A stretch of DNA of 64,000 nucleotides from Bin55 sp963667455 (GCA_963667455.2 CAXXFR010000029.1:434001-498000), one strand, 5' to 3'. Shown: positions 1 to 10,184, counted from the stretch's first letter. Numbers and translations: made by a program. The notes: generated by a model from the sequence alone, not told the origin.

Positions 1-1444
1 GCATTGGAAGAACGGACTCGGTCATGCCCAGAACGTGTTGCGGATAGACCCCGACCCAAACCAACGCGATCATGAGTACAACCATCACGCTCATTTCACG
101 AAAAGCGAAGTCGTCCATTTGGGCAACATCGGGATTCGGTGTGCCTTGAAAGGACCTCTGCATCAGAGACAGGCCGTAGACGGCAGCTACGACAATCCCG
201 ATAGCGGCCAGTACTGTGAGTAGTACGTGTTCCTGGAAAGCTCCCAATAGCACCAGAAACTCACCAATGAAGTTGCCCAATCCGGGCATGCCCACGGAAG
301 CAATAACGAAGAACATGGTTACCGCACCCATGCGTGGCGCACGAACCCACAAACCTCCCATCTTCGACATCTCGCGCGTGTGGAGCCGTTCCTGTAACGC
401 CCCCGCCATCATGAACAATGCCGCGGTCGAGAACCCGTGCGCAATCATGGTCACGATCGCACCCTGCATTCCGAGGTCGTTGAACGCGTAGACGCCGACC
501 AATACAAAACCCATGTGAGCGATGGAGCTGTAGGCAACGAGGCGTTTGAAATCCGATTGACTGTACGCCATGTAGCCGCCGTACAGAATGCTGGCGACTC
601 CCAATGCCATACCGAATATCCAGAATTCACGAGACGCATCTGGAAACAACGTGACCACAAAACGGATGATTCCGTATGCACCAGTCTTGAGCAATATACC
701 CGCAAGAATCACCGAGCCGGCGGTCGGCGCTTGAGTGTGAGCGTCGGGCAACCAAGTGTGAAGCGGAACGCTCGGAAGCTTGGTTATGAAAGCAACGAAG
801 AATCCCAACATCAACAACCGTGCCACGGAACTGTCCAGATCCGTTTCGAGCAATACGTGATAGTTGAACGTGATTTGCCCTTGAGCGTCGTAGTGCATCC
901 ACACCAATGCGACGATGGCGACGAGCATCAGAAGTCCGCTGATCTGGGTAAACAGAAAGAACTTCATCGATGCGTAGGCTTTGTCTTCGTGTCCCCAAAT
1001 CGCGATGAGAAAATACATCGGGATCAGCATCACTTCCCAGAAGAAGAAGAAGAGGAAGAGATCGAAAGCTGAGAACACGCCGACTACGCCGGCCATGACC
1101 CACAGAATGTTGAATTGGAAAAAACCTTGTCGTGTCTTGGTCTCAGTCCAGGACGACACCACAGCTACCGCGCCGAGCAGCATCGTGAGACCGATCAACA
1201 TCAAAGACAGGCCATCGACCTGCAGAATCACGCTGATTCCGAACCGCGGGATCCATGGATACAACTGATCGGCATATAGACCGCCTTCGCTTGGCCCGCC
1301 CAGCCACACCGCAAGGATCCACAAGGTCGCCAGCACAAAGGATCCCAGCGCAATCCACCTCGGCAGGTTGGAATTGACGCGCTCCGATGCCCACGCGACG
1401 AGACCGGCGGCAAGCAACAGCGATATGAGCAATAAGACGTTCAC
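1..1444 (-). CDS. nuoM: NADH-quinone oxidoreductase subunit M (partial, C-terminus beyond window)
   Basis: Reading the minus strand from a GTG at 1444, two bases after the nuoL stop, gives an uninterrupted frame of about 481 codons that leaves the window. It is an antiporter-like membrane subunit of complex I that couples quinone reduction to proton pumping. Recognisable landmarks are the conserved membrane glutamate in FFFWEVMLIPMYF (about residues 130-145) and the signature PLHTWLPDAHTQAPTAGS near residue 225, followed by many hydrophobic segments. The GTG start and 2-nt spacing to nuoL suggest translational coupling. The C-terminal part and nuoN, the expected next gene, lie outside the window. 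Identity is very sure; only the 3' end is unseen. Confidence 0.96.
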   Translation of the reverse strand, partial: MNVLLLISLLLAAGLVAWASERVNSNLPRWIALGSFVLATLWILAVWLGGPSEGGLYADQLYPWIPRFGISVILQVDGLSLMLIGLTMLLGAVAVVSSWTETKTRQGFFQFNILWVMAGVVGVFSAFDLFLFFFFWEVMLIPMYFLIAIWGHEDKAYASMKFFLFTQISGLLMLVAIVALVWMHYDAQGQITFNYHVLLETDLDSSVARLLMLGFFVAFITKLPSVPLHTWLPDAHTQAPTAGSVILAGILLKTGAYGIIRFVVTLFPDASREFWIFGMALGVASILYGGYMAYSQSDFKRLVAYSSIAHMGFVLVGVYAFNDLGMQGAIVTMIAHGFSTAALFMMAGALQERLHTREMSKMGGLWVRAPRMGAVTMFFVIASVGMPGLGNFIGEFLVLLGAFQEHVLLTVLAAIGIVVAAVYGLSLMQRSFQGTPNPDVAQMDDFAFREMSVMVVLMIALVWVGVYPQHVLGMTESVLPM

Positions 1445-1446
1445 GA

Positions 1447-3291
1447 TCAGATAATCGCCACGACGACCAATGCAAACAGCAGTCCCGCAAACATCGTCAA
1501 CGCGTACCAGCGCAGTCGACCGTTCTGCGTGATGCTCAACAAGTTGTGGAGAATTCGAGCGACCAGCGATGTGAATCGAAAGATGTAGTCGACAGCATCG
1601 TTCTTGTTCAATCTTGCCAACCAACGGAAGGGATTGACGACTAGCGTGTCGTAGATCCAGTCGAACCCCCAACCTGTGAACCAGTACTTCCCTACTGCCT
1701 TGCCCGCGGCGGACTCGACCATTCCCCGGCGATCGAACGCTTTGGTAGCGAACACAAAGTAGCCGAATGCGACTCCCAGCAACGGCACAGCCATGGTTGC
1801 CCAAGCGATGGGATCGTCAAGATGAAGACCTCCGTGCACTCCCCCGTCGTGGAAGAGCTCTTCAAGAACGGAGAAACCGAGCCATCCTCCACCAATCGAG
1901 AGGGCTGCCAGTACTAGCAAGGGTAGCCACATGTTCGCCTTGCTCGGGTCATGTGGCTCCATCTTCGTCTCACCGAAGAAGGTTATGACCATCATTCGCA
2001 TGGTGTAGAGCGACGTCATGAACGCCGCGGCGACCGCCCCTCCCCATAGCCACATCCCGTAGTTTTCGGAATGCGAGGCGGTCAAGAGAATCGCATCCTT
2101 GCTGAAGAAACCGGATGTCAGCGGCAAAGCCACCAATGCCGCAGACCCGATCGCCATGCACCAGAACGGAATCGGCAATTTGCGCCACAGTCCACCCATC
2201 TTGAACATGTCCTGCTCGTGATGCAGCGAAAGAATCACCGATCCACTTGCAAGGAACAACAGAGCTTTGAAGAAGGCATGGGTCATGAGATGGAAGATCG
2301 CAGCGGACCACGCACCGACCCCCAACGCCAAGAACATGTAGCCAATCTGACTCATGGTCGAGAACGCAAGAACCCTCTTGATGTCCGATTGGACCAATGC
2401 GGTGAATGAAGCAATGAACAAGGTGACAAGGCCGACAATCGCCACACACAACATCGCGGTATCGGAGAGCAGGTAAATGCCCTGCATTCTTGCGATGAGA
2501 TACACACCTGCGGTTACCATCGTCGCCGCATGAATCAAGGCGGAAACCGGTGTCGGACCGGCCATCGCATCAGGCAACCAAGTCTGCAACGGTACCTGTG
2601 CGGACTTTCCAACCGCTCCGCCAAGCAATAGCAATGCAATCGCCGTATTCATTGTTGAACCGTTGGGCCACGCCTCTTTGGCTCCGGCAATGGATTCCTG
2701 AATGTCCAGCGTTCCAATCTCACGGAACAGCAAGAACAAACCGAGGATCAACAACGTGTCGCCAACTCGCGTCACAACGAACGCTTTACGTGCGGCATAG
2801 CCGTTGGCCGGATCGGTGTGGAAGAACCCAATCAACAAGTAGCTACACAGACCAACTCCTTCCCAGCCCAGGAATAGCAGTAGCAAGCTGTCGCCGAGCA
2901 CCAGCAGGAGCATGGCGAATACAAATAGATTCATGTAGGCGAAGAATCGGCTATAGCCTTCTTCTTCCCACATGTACCCCGTCGCATAGAGATGAATGAG
3001 GAAGCCAACCCCGGTAATGACCCCGACCATCACTAGCGCCAAGCGGTCTAGATACAAAGTTACGGGTACGCTGAACTCTCCGACGGCCATCCAGGTCCAG
3101 AGATCCTGGGCATAGGATGTCGAGCCGCTTCCCATGAACTCGATGCCCACGAACAACGCCACAAGCGCTGAGAGTCCGACACTCCCCGCCCCGATAGCGG
3201 CAACCGCCATCTTGGGCAACTTGCCTTCAGTGACGAACAAGATCAGGAATCCGGCGAGGGGTAGAGCCGGAACAATCCAGAGCATCGACAT
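1447..3291 (-). CDS. nuoL: NADH-quinone oxidoreductase subunit L
   Basis: A 614-residue polytopic antiporter-like subunit of respiratory complex I, the usual length. It carries the conserved glutamate E144 in LGWEGVGLCSYLLIGF, a conserved lysine before VPLQTWLPDAMAGPTPVSAL, and a C-terminal extension consistent with the long lateral helix of NuoL. The ATG overlaps the nuoK stop by one base (TGATG), the tight spacing seen throughout this operon. It is expected in the inner membrane at the distal end of the proton-pumping arm. Confidence 0.98.
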   Translation of the reverse strand: MSMLWIVPALPLAGFLILFVTEGKLPKMAVAAIGAGSVGLSALVALFVGIEFMGSGSTSYAQDLWTWMAVGEFSVPVTLYLDRLALVMVGVITGVGFLIHLYATGYMWEEEGYSRFFAYMNLFVFAMLLLVLGDSLLLLFLGWEGVGLCSYLLIGFFHTDPANGYAARKAFVVTRVGDTLLILGLFLLFREIGTLDIQESIAGAKEAWPNGSTMNTAIALLLLGGAVGKSAQVPLQTWLPDAMAGPTPVSALIHAATMVTAGVYLIARMQGIYLLSDTAMLCVAIVGLVTLFIASFTALVQSDIKRVLAFSTMSQIGYMFLALGVGAWSAAIFHLMTHAFFKALLFLASGSVILSLHHEQDMFKMGGLWRKLPIPFWCMAIGSAALVALPLTSGFFSKDAILLTASHSENYGMWLWGGAVAAAFMTSLYTMRMMVITFFGETKMEPHDPSKANMWLPLLVLAALSIGGGWLGFSVLEELFHDGGVHGGLHLDDPIAWATMAVPLLGVAFGYFVFATKAFDRRGMVESAAGKAVGKYWFTGWGFDWIYDTLVVNPFRWLARLNKNDAVDYIFRFTSLVARILHNLLSITQNGRLRWYALTMFAGLLFALVVVAII

Positions 3292-3608
3292 CAGCCGGTC
3301 ATCTCGCTTGCGGCATCAATGTCAAGTGTTCGAAAACGCCGAGACAGTTGTACAACTAGCCCCAGCGCAACTGCCACTTCGGCAGCTGCAAGAGCCAGAA
3401 TGAACATGAACATGACCTGACCGTCTGCCTCGCCCCATCGAGCTCCTGCCGCAATGAACGCTAGGCCACAGGCATTCATCATGACTTCCAACGAGAGCAA
3501 AATGAAAATGACGTTGCGTCGAATCAATATCCCGACCACACCGATCAGAAACAGAATGATCGCCAGATAAATGACGTGTTCGAAGGGAATTCCGAGCGGG
3601 ACGTCCAT
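3291..3608 (-). CDS. nuoK: NADH-quinone oxidoreductase subunit K
   Basis: A 105-residue, three-helix inner-membrane subunit related to MrpC. It has the typical LAIILFLIGVVGILIRRN start and the two conserved membrane glutamates (in LLSLEVMMNACGL and AAAEVAVALGL) that form part of the proton path. It shares the first base of its upstream junction with nuoJ (3608) and overlaps nuoL by one base. Length and order match standard nuo operons. Confidence 0.97.
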   Translation of the reverse strand: MDVPLGIPFEHVIYLAIILFLIGVVGILIRRNVIFILLSLEVMMNACGLAFIAAGARWGEADGQVMFMFILALAAAEVAVALGLVVQLSRRFRTLDIDAASEMTG

Positions 3609-4123
3609 TACTTCTCCCTTCGCTCGTCCAAGTAACGTCGGCCTAAGTGGTATGCCCCTACCAACGCTGCCAGCAATAAGAAGCCGGCAAGTTCAACGCC
3701 GAGAATGTAGGGACCCATCAAAGCTCTGCCCACTGTTTGAGGTCCAATCATCGAACCGGCGATTTGAGCTTCGTTTTGGGTTCCACTGAGAGCGATACCA
3801 AGCACCACGAACAAGGCTCCCGCCATGATCGAGGGAATCACCCAGATTCCGGGCAGAAGCCATTGTTTCTCCCGTTCAACGGATCGTCTTCCCAAGTTGA
3901 GCATCATGACCACAAACAGGAAGAGCACGACGATGGCGCCGGCATAGATCACAATCTGCAGAGCGGCAGCAAACGGCGCTCCGAGCAGGTAGAAAATCAC
4001 TGCGATTGACAGCAACGTAACCACCAGGTAGATCAGCGCATGCGAGGCATTGAGCCGCGTAATCGCCATGATGGCCGAAGCTATGGCAATGAATCCCGCG
4101 AAGTAGAAAAGCCAGTAAGCCAT
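3608..4123 (-). CDS. nuoJ: NADH-quinone oxidoreductase subunit J
   Basis: About 171 residues with five predicted membrane helices, the NuoJ/ND6 subunit of complex I. It contains the conserved glycine-rich helix motif seen here as LQIVIYAGAIVVLFLFVVMM. I prefer the ATG at 4123 (MAYWLFYFAG) because AGGA lies about ten bases upstream; an in-frame TTG at 4129 would add two residues. It sits between nuoI and nuoK as expected and acts in the membrane arm next to the quinone site. Confidence 0.95.
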   Translation of the reverse strand: MAYWLFYFAGFIAIASAIMAITRLNASHALIYLVVTLLSIAVIFYLLGAPFAAALQIVIYAGAIVVLFLFVVMMLNLGRRSVEREKQWLLPGIWVIPSIMAGALFVVLGIALSGTQNEAQIAGSMIGPQTVGRALMGPYILGVELAGFLLLAALVGAYHLGRRYLDERREK

Positions 4124-4144
4124 TAGCAAGCGATCCTGTCGAAC

Positions 4145-4663
4145 CTACGGCAGAAGACTTCTGACATCGTTGGGAACGTCCTCGTTCTGGGCTTCGCCCT
4201 TTTCCTTGCCCTCGATGGTCTTTCCGGCGACATGCCAGAAACTGTAGTCGGGATACTTGCCCGTACCACTAATGAGCAAATGCTCCTTTTCGTACACCAT
4301 GTTGTTGCGGTCGAACTCGCAGAGCTCGAAGTCGGGCGTGAGTTGGATCGCGTAGGTAGGGCAAGCCTCCTCGCACATGCCGCACATGATGCAGCGCGAA
4401 AAATTGATTCGGAAAAACTCCGGATACCAGCGCCCATCTTCTTTTCTTTCAGTCTTCTGCAGTGCAATGCAATCGACCGGGCATGCGACCGCGCATAGAT
4501 TGCAGGCAACGCACCGTTCCTCTCCGTCGGGGTCTCGAGTCAGGACGATGCGCCCTCGATAACGCGGTGCCTGATATGGCATTTCTTCCGGATACTCGAC
4601 CGTTTCGTTACGCCGAAACATGTGCGTGAACACGGTCCAGATTGTCTTGAGTTGACTAATCAT
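4145..4663 (-). CDS. nuoI: NADH-quinone oxidoreductase subunit I (two 4Fe-4S ferredoxin)
   Basis: A 172-residue peripheral-arm subunit that carries clusters N6a and N6b toward the quinone site. Two complete ferredoxin motifs are present: C51-x2-C54-x2-C57-x3-C61-P and C91-x2-C94-x2-C97-x3-C101-P. The N-terminus has the usual amphipathic start, and the RYRGRIVLTRDPDGEERC stretch before the first cluster is characteristic of the family. It lies nine bases downstream of nuoH and 21 bases ahead of nuoJ. Confidence 0.98.
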   Translation of the reverse strand: MISQLKTIWTVFTHMFRRNETVEYPEEMPYQAPRYRGRIVLTRDPDGEERCVACNLCAVACPVDCIALQKTERKEDGRWYPEFFRINFSRCIMCGMCEEACPTYAIQLTPDFELCEFDRNNMVYEKEHLLISGTGKYPDYSFWHVAGKTIEGKEKGEAQNEDVPNDVRSLLP

Positions 4664-4672
4664 GGGGCTTCC

Positions 4673-5629
4673 TCACGAAATCACCAGCAACCACAGACCC
4701 GTTGCAAGAATGTTCAACAACGACAACGGAAGAAGGATCTTCCATCCGAGCGACATCAGCTGGTCGTAGCGGGGTCTGGGAATGGCAGCTCGAAGCAGAA
4801 TGAAGAAATTGATCACCAGTACGGTTTTGATGCCGAACCAAATGAAACCCGGTAGAAAGGCTGGTCCGAGCCAACCACCGAAGAACAACACCACAATCAA
4901 CGCTGAAATCAATATCAACGCCAAGTATTCACCAGCCATGATGAGGCCGAACTTCATTCCCGAATACTCGGTGTGGAACCCAGCGGTGAGCTCGTGCTCC
5001 GCTTCCGGCAGGTCGAAAGGCAAGCGGTGGGTCTCCGCCAATCCTGCAATGACGAAGATCACCATGCCCAAGCACTGAGGTATGCAAAACCAGAGGTCTG
5101 TCTGTGCTTCGACTACATCCTTCAGACTGAACGATCCCGTGAGCATGACGACTCCCAGCAACGAAAGTCCCATGAACACTTCGTAGGTGACCATTTGAGC
5201 GGCGGCGCGTAGGCCGCCGAGGAGCGCGTACTTGTTGTTGCTTGCCAGTCCGCCTAGCAACACGCCATAGACGGCAAGCGAGGACATTGCCAGAATCCAA
5301 AGCAATGCAATGTTGGTATCTGCAATGATCAGTCCGGCATCGAATGGCAATACGACGTAGGCCATCAACATGGCCCCTGCTACCACGATCGGCGCAAGGA
5401 TGAACAAGACACGGTCGCCGAAGGGCGGTACCCAGTCATCTTTGGTGAGTAGTTTGATCACATCAGCAAGTGCTTGCAGAACGCCGAACCACCCCACCCG
5501 ATTGGGTCCCAAGCGATCCTGAAACCAGCCGAGTACACGACGTTCCCACCACACGAGAACCAGTGCACCAACTAGTGCGCCCACAATTACGGGCAGAATC
5601 AGCAGGTAGGACCAGGGTAGATCGAGCAA
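4673..5629 (-). CDS. nuoH: NADH-quinone oxidoreductase subunit H
   Basis: A 318-residue polytopic membrane subunit that forms the entrance to the quinone chamber. The family signatures ERRVLGWFQDRLGPNRVG near the N-terminus and ETHRLPFDLPEAEHELTAGF near residue 210 are intact. The start appears to be TTG at 5629, five bases after the nuoG stop, with AGAGG upstream inside the end of nuoG. The length is normal for the family. Confidence 0.97.
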   Translation of the reverse strand: MLDLPWSYLLILPVIVGALVGALVLVWWERRVLGWFQDRLGPNRVGWFGVLQALADVIKLLTKDDWVPPFGDRVLFILAPIVVAGAMLMAYVVLPFDAGLIIADTNIALLWILAMSSLAVYGVLLGGLASNNKYALLGGLRAAAQMVTYEVFMGLSLLGVVMLTGSFSLKDVVEAQTDLWFCIPQCLGMVIFVIAGLAETHRLPFDLPEAEHELTAGFHTEYSGMKFGLIMAGEYLALILISALIVVLFFGGWLGPAFLPGFIWFGIKTVLVINFFILLRAAIPRPRYDQLMSLGWKILLPLSLLNILATGLWLLVIS

Positions 5630-5634
5630 GAGAG

Positions 5635-8361
5635 TCAGCCTCTAGCAATCAGGTTGGGATCGATTCCCGGCTTCTTGACAAAATCGGGATCTCGTCGTAG
5701 TTCGGCTACGACATCAAGGTTCATGGAATCTGTGACAAATCCCACGGGAAGCCCTAGCAGGCCACTCCGTAAACGAGAGTCGATGCGCACCTCCAGCGAT
5801 TCTTCCGAACCGTTCAGTGTTGCTCCCATCCCCTCTTCCAAGTTCAAGCGTTGCGCATCTTCGCTGCTCATCAGCAGAAACGGAGCAGGCATTCGCTGGC
5901 GTATAGGCCAAGAGAGACTGGAAAGTTCGTCCGACCCAAACACCATGTGTATTGGAACAACCTTGAAACCTGACTCAACTTCAGCTTGCATTGCTGACTG
6001 AATCGTGTGGTTGTTACCGGCAAAAGAAACAGGCGCGTCGACCAGTCGCACTCCGGGGTCTCCACCCATGAGCTCCCCGCCAACTTCCTGCTGGAACTTG
6101 AACACGGACTGGTTCGAGTTCCAACCCGGCGACCACGAATAAGGAATTGTTGCGCCGTCTTGATCTCCCGGATTCTGACCCTCCATGGAGTAGGAGAAGG
6201 GAGTCTCATCGTCGGGGGTAGCCTTTGGCTCGTGAATGTTCACGTGAGCCAGCATCGCCGTCCGTCCACTGTAGCGATGAGTCTGTCGCGGAATCCGTGT
6301 CCCAGCCTCCAGTCGAAAATCTGAATTGGGTGCGACATTGCGGAAGCCCGAGAACGCAGCATCGGCGCATGCCGCCAACAGTTCATCCAGAGATGTCCAA
6401 GCTGCTTGCTCTCTGCCGGTTGCAGAAGCCAACGCAGTCAACCACTTCCACGACGGCTGAATTTCGTCCTTGGGTTCAAAGACCTGGTAGAACCTCTGCG
6501 CTCGCATCTCGAAATTGACAAACGATCCGGTCTGTTCTGCGTATGTTGCCGCTGGAAAGGCGAACTTCGCCTTTTCTATCGTGGGAGTCTCCAAACTGTC
6601 CAAAACGAGGCAATTTCCCTGACTCAATGCTCGATCAACAGACTCGCGATCGGCACGACGATAGAGATCGTTTTCGAGAATCACTGCACCGTTGCCGTTT
6701 GCAATTCGATCCAATGCTCTCGACAGGGTCAGCTCTCCACCAAGCAATGCAACGCCAAAGCTGTTCGGTTCAAGAGGGACCATGGCCAGTTTGCTGTCAC
6801 TGCCACGTCTTTGAAGTATCCGCGCGATCCTGGCCCCAGCTTTGACTAAGCTCGAACTCTTGAGCGAACAGCCAACAATGACCAGCGGTGACTTGGCATC
6901 TCGCAACGACTCTGCGACGGTCTGTTCAAACGTTCGTGAGTCACCGTCGACACCATCGGTTTCTTCTTCTAGCAGCTCCGCGATGAAGTTAGCCGCATCG
7001 ACAAAGTCCTGTGCGTCTCCACTCAAGGTGTCCGTGGCAATCTCGTCAAGACGAGTGGAGGCCGGTGTGGCGACGAACAGCGGATTGCGAACATGTTGTG
7101 CATGACCTCGAACGCCAGCGTCCTGCCAGATGGGAATTTCGGCTCCCTCCGCAAGATCGAAGCTCAAAAGGCGAACTGCTTGTCGCACCGAGAGCGCAAT
7201 CCGGGGTGCTGTGTTGCTGACGTCCTCGCCGAGGATCAGAATTACGTCCGAATTCTCCACCTCTTGAAGAGTTGGAATCCGAAATCCGCCTTCTCGCATT
7301 AAGTCGAGGGATGTTCGGAGCACTTCCCAATCCACATCGCTCACACCCGCACAGAAATTCTCGGAACCAACTAGCTCCCGTAGTGCGAAGTTAGCCTCGA
7401 AGCTGGCCCGAGGTGATCCAATGCCTACCGGAGTTTCGCCCATTGCATCAGCTGCTTGTTCGATGACTTTCGCGGTTTCGCCATAACTGAAAACGCCAGT
7501 TTCCGTTTGTGCGCCAGCATGGCGCAGCCGATTTTCGTTGTTGACGAAATGCGACCCGAAACGGCCGCGGTCACATATGAAGTACTGATTGAGTTCGCCG
7601 TGATAGCGGTTGGTAATCCGCTTGAGCTGGCCGTAGCGCTCCGCAGGAAAGGTATTGCATCCAACCGAACACCCGGGGCAGATTGAAGGAGCAGTCTGCA
7701 GATCCCACTTCCGCGTGTAGGAGCTCGCGAACGGTTTGTCTGTGAATACTCCGGTAGGACACACTTCGACCAGATTGCCCGAGAATTCGCTCTCGAGCGT
7801 TCCGTCTTCAAAGCGTCCAAAGTACATTCGCCCACGCGATCCGAATGCCGCCAGATCCTTTCCGCCTGCGTATTCATCGTAGAAGCGCACGCACCGATAG
7901 CACGTAATGCAACGATTCATTTCATGCCCGATGAAAGGACCCAAGTCTTGGTTTTGCCATGTCCGCTTCTTGCCGCGGAACCGACGAACCGAGTGTCCGG
8001 TCATGACCGTCATATCTTGCAGGTGGCACTCGCCGCCCTCTTCGCAAACAGGGCAGTCGTGCGGATGGTTCTCCATCAACCATTCAATGACGGAAGACCG
8101 AAAGTTCGAGGCAAATTCAGCATCAACGGAGATCCGCATTCCATCGCTCACGTTCGTCATGCAAGCCATTTGCAGACGACCACGTTCATCCTCGGGTCCG
8201 GCATATTCAATAACCGCGCACTGGCGACATGCACCCACCGATCCCATTGAGGGATGCCAGCAGAAATACGGAAGGTCCAGTCCCTGCGACAGCACGGCGT
8301 GGAGCAGGTTTTCACCTTCCTTGACCTCGTAGTCGATGCCGTCGATCGAAATGGTTGCCAT
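5635..8361 (-). CDS. nuoG: NADH-quinone oxidoreductase subunit G
   Basis: A 908-residue iron-sulfur subunit in the molybdopterin-oxidoreductase fold, as long as the enterobacterial protein. Cluster ligands can be read directly: C34, C45, C48 and C67 (2Fe-2S, N1b); H99, C103, C106 and C112 (N5); C151, C154, C157 and C201 (N4); and C228, C231, C235 with C263, which fit the extra cluster N7 found only in some bacteria. The C-terminal region, about residues 290-908, is the catalytically silent molybdopterin-like domain. It acts in the cytoplasmic arm, passing electrons from NuoF to NuoI. Confidence 0.97.
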   Translation of the reverse strand: MATISIDGIDYEVKEGENLLHAVLSQGLDLPYFCWHPSMGSVGACRQCAVIEYAGPEDERGRLQMACMTNVSDGMRISVDAEFASNFRSSVIEWLMENHPHDCPVCEEGGECHLQDMTVMTGHSVRRFRGKKRTWQNQDLGPFIGHEMNRCITCYRCVRFYDEYAGGKDLAAFGSRGRMYFGRFEDGTLESEFSGNLVEVCPTGVFTDKPFASSYTRKWDLQTAPSICPGCSVGCNTFPAERYGQLKRITNRYHGELNQYFICDRGRFGSHFVNNENRLRHAGAQTETGVFSYGETAKVIEQAADAMGETPVGIGSPRASFEANFALRELVGSENFCAGVSDVDWEVLRTSLDLMREGGFRIPTLQEVENSDVILILGEDVSNTAPRIALSVRQAVRLLSFDLAEGAEIPIWQDAGVRGHAQHVRNPLFVATPASTRLDEIATDTLSGDAQDFVDAANFIAELLEEETDGVDGDSRTFEQTVAESLRDAKSPLVIVGCSLKSSSLVKAGARIARILQRRGSDSKLAMVPLEPNSFGVALLGGELTLSRALDRIANGNGAVILENDLYRRADRESVDRALSQGNCLVLDSLETPTIEKAKFAFPAATYAEQTGSFVNFEMRAQRFYQVFEPKDEIQPSWKWLTALASATGREQAAWTSLDELLAACADAAFSGFRNVAPNSDFRLEAGTRIPRQTHRYSGRTAMLAHVNIHEPKATPDDETPFSYSMEGQNPGDQDGATIPYSWSPGWNSNQSVFKFQQEVGGELMGGDPGVRLVDAPVSFAGNNHTIQSAMQAEVESGFKVVPIHMVFGSDELSSLSWPIRQRMPAPFLLMSSEDAQRLNLEEGMGATLNGSEESLEVRIDSRLRSGLLGLPVGFVTDSMNLDVVAELRRDPDFVKKPGIDPNLIARG

Positions 8362-8400
8362 TAGCTTCTGTTTCCGTTCGTCACGTTTGGGGCTCAGCGA

Positions 8401-9696
8401 TCATCGTCTCTGGTACGGGCAGGAACCTTCCCGAATGTGTTGCTCGAAGTCGTCTCGAAAATACTTCAGCGCCGATTGCAACGGCTCCATCGCACCAGGA
8501 GCATGCAGACAGAAGGTGTTGGTAGGACCGCCGATGAACGCTGCGTGTTGATCGAGGATCTCTAAGTCTCCCTCTTGTCCTCTTCCATTCTCGATATCTG
8601 TCAAGAGTGCTTCGACCCATGGAATGCCTTCTCTACATGGCGTGCAGAAACCGCACGATTCCTGGGCGAAGAAGTGTTCCAAATTGCGACACATATCGAC
8701 CGGACAGATGGAATCGTCCATCAAAATCATGGTCCCCGTTCCCATCCGGCTTCCCGCTGACTGAATCGTTTGGTAGTCCATCGCCAGATCAAAGTGCTCT
8801 TCGACGAGAAAGTCAGTGGATGCTCCTCCCGGAAGCAAACCACGCAAGGAGTAGCCGTCTTGCATCCCACCGGCGTGAACGTCGACGATCTCCCGAATTG
8901 TCGTACCCATCGGCAATTCCCATAGCCCCGGCTTGTTGACGCGACCTGAAACGCCAAACAATTTCGTACCCGCGTCGTCCGTCGCACCGAGATTCTTGTA
9001 CCACTCGGCTCCGTTGCGCAGAATCGCTGGAACGTTGCAGAATGTCTCGACGTTGTTGACAATCGTTGGCCTCCCCCATGCACCGCTAGCTGGGGGATAA
9101 GGAGGCTTGGAGCGAGGCTGGGCGCGCTTTCCCTCCAACGCATTCAACAACGCCGTCTCTTCGCCGCAAATGTAACGACCTCCCGAAGAGTGAATTCTCA
9201 ATTCGAGATCGAAATCCGTACCGAAGATGCTTTTGCCTAGGAACCCACCCTCCTGAGCTTCCTGTATCGCTTGCTGCAAACACCGGAAAGGTTCGTGATA
9301 TTCACCTCGCAGGAAGACATAGGCATGTCGAGCCTGAATTGCATACGCCCCGATGATCATTCCTTCGATGAGAACGTGTGGGTTGTACTCGAGCAGGTAT
9401 CGATCCTTGAACGTGCCTGGTTCCATTTCGTCGGCATTGCAAACGAGATACTTGGGTCCCGGCGTCGGTGGTTCCCCTTGCGCAAAACTCCACTTTAGTC
9501 CAGTTGGAAATCCTGCTCCCCCGCGACCCTTCAGGTCGCTTTCCTTAACGAGATCGATGACTTCATCCGGTGTCATCTCCGTTAACGCTCGGCGTGCACC
9601 GGAATAACCTTGACCCGCTTGGTAGTCGGCAAGTCCCACACGGCCGCCCACTTCGTCCACTCTGCCGATCATCGGCTTGGTATCAAGCAAAGACAC
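8401..9696 (-). CDS. nuoF: NADH-quinone oxidoreductase subunit F (NADH and FMN binding)
   Basis: A 431-residue catalytic subunit that oxidises NADH through FMN and cluster N3. Visible motifs are the glycine-rich GRGGAGFPTGLKW nucleotide site, GEETALLNALEG in the FMN region, and the N3 ligands C348, C351, C354 and C396. The ATG overlaps the last base of nuoE. A 39-nt gap to nuoG is the longest spacer among the nuo genes in this window. Confidence 0.98.
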   Translation of the reverse strand: MSLLDTKPMIGRVDEVGGRVGLADYQAGQGYSGARRALTEMTPDEVIDLVKESDLKGRGGAGFPTGLKWSFAQGEPPTPGPKYLVCNADEMEPGTFKDRYLLEYNPHVLIEGMIIGAYAIQARHAYVFLRGEYHEPFRCLQQAIQEAQEGGFLGKSIFGTDFDLELRIHSSGGRYICGEETALLNALEGKRAQPRSKPPYPPASGAWGRPTIVNNVETFCNVPAILRNGAEWYKNLGATDDAGTKLFGVSGRVNKPGLWELPMGTTIREIVDVHAGGMQDGYSLRGLLPGGASTDFLVEEHFDLAMDYQTIQSAGSRMGTGTMILMDDSICPVDMCRNLEHFFAQESCGFCTPCREGIPWVEALLTDIENGRGQEGDLEILDQHAAFIGGPTNTFCLHAPGAMEPLQSALKYFRDDFEQHIREGSCPYQRR

Positions 9697-10184
9697 TAGG
9701 CGTACTCCGCAAAGATCGCTTCGAGTCCATCGACCTCGACCGGACCAATCAAGTCCTTGTCGATCATCATTGTCGGTGCTCTATCACATGCTCCTAGGCA
9801 GACGATGGGCAACAGGGTAAATCGTCCGTCGGGCGTGGTATCACCGAACTTGATGCCCAAATGTTCCTGAACGGCTTGCCCGAGTCCATCGGCACCCATG
9901 ACATAGCACGAGACGCTGTCGCACACCATGACGACGTGTTGTCCAACCGGCTGTCGGAAGATTAGGTTGTAGAACGTCGCGATGCTGTCGAGCTTCGCTG
10001 CAGACATTCCCAATAAACGAGCTGCTGCATGCAAACTCTCATCGGACACCCATCCGCGATGCTTCTGCACGATCATCAATGCGTCGATTGCCGCTGACTC
10101 CCGATCTGGAAGATGGGCGATCTCCTCTTCAATCTCCGCAACTTCCTCGTCACTGAGAGTTGCAACCAAGGCGGACTCAGTCAT
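9696..10184 (-). CDS. nuoE: NADH-quinone oxidoreductase subunit E (2Fe-2S)
   Basis: A 162-residue thioredoxin-fold ferredoxin subunit that partners NuoF. The four ligands of cluster N1a are C88, C93, C129 and C133, spaced as C-x4-C and C-x3-C. The N-terminal helical part (residues 10-75) matches the family. Its start overlaps the end of nuoCD by four bases, so the two are probably translationally coupled. Confidence 0.97.
   Translation of the reverse strand: MTESALVATLSDEEVAEIEEEIAHLPDRESAAIDALMIVQKHRGWVSDESLHAAARLLGMSAAKLDSIATFYNLIFRQPVGQHVVMVCDSVSCYVMGADGLGQAVQEHLGIKFGDTTPDGRFTLLPIVCLGACDRAPTMMIDKDLIGPVEVDGLEAIFAEYA

Noticed and set aside
437..1072. Long plus-strand frame ending in a run of glutamates
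   Set aside because: It is antisense to nuoM, whose own frame is complete and conserved; the glutamate run comes from the phenylalanine-rich helix on the other strand.
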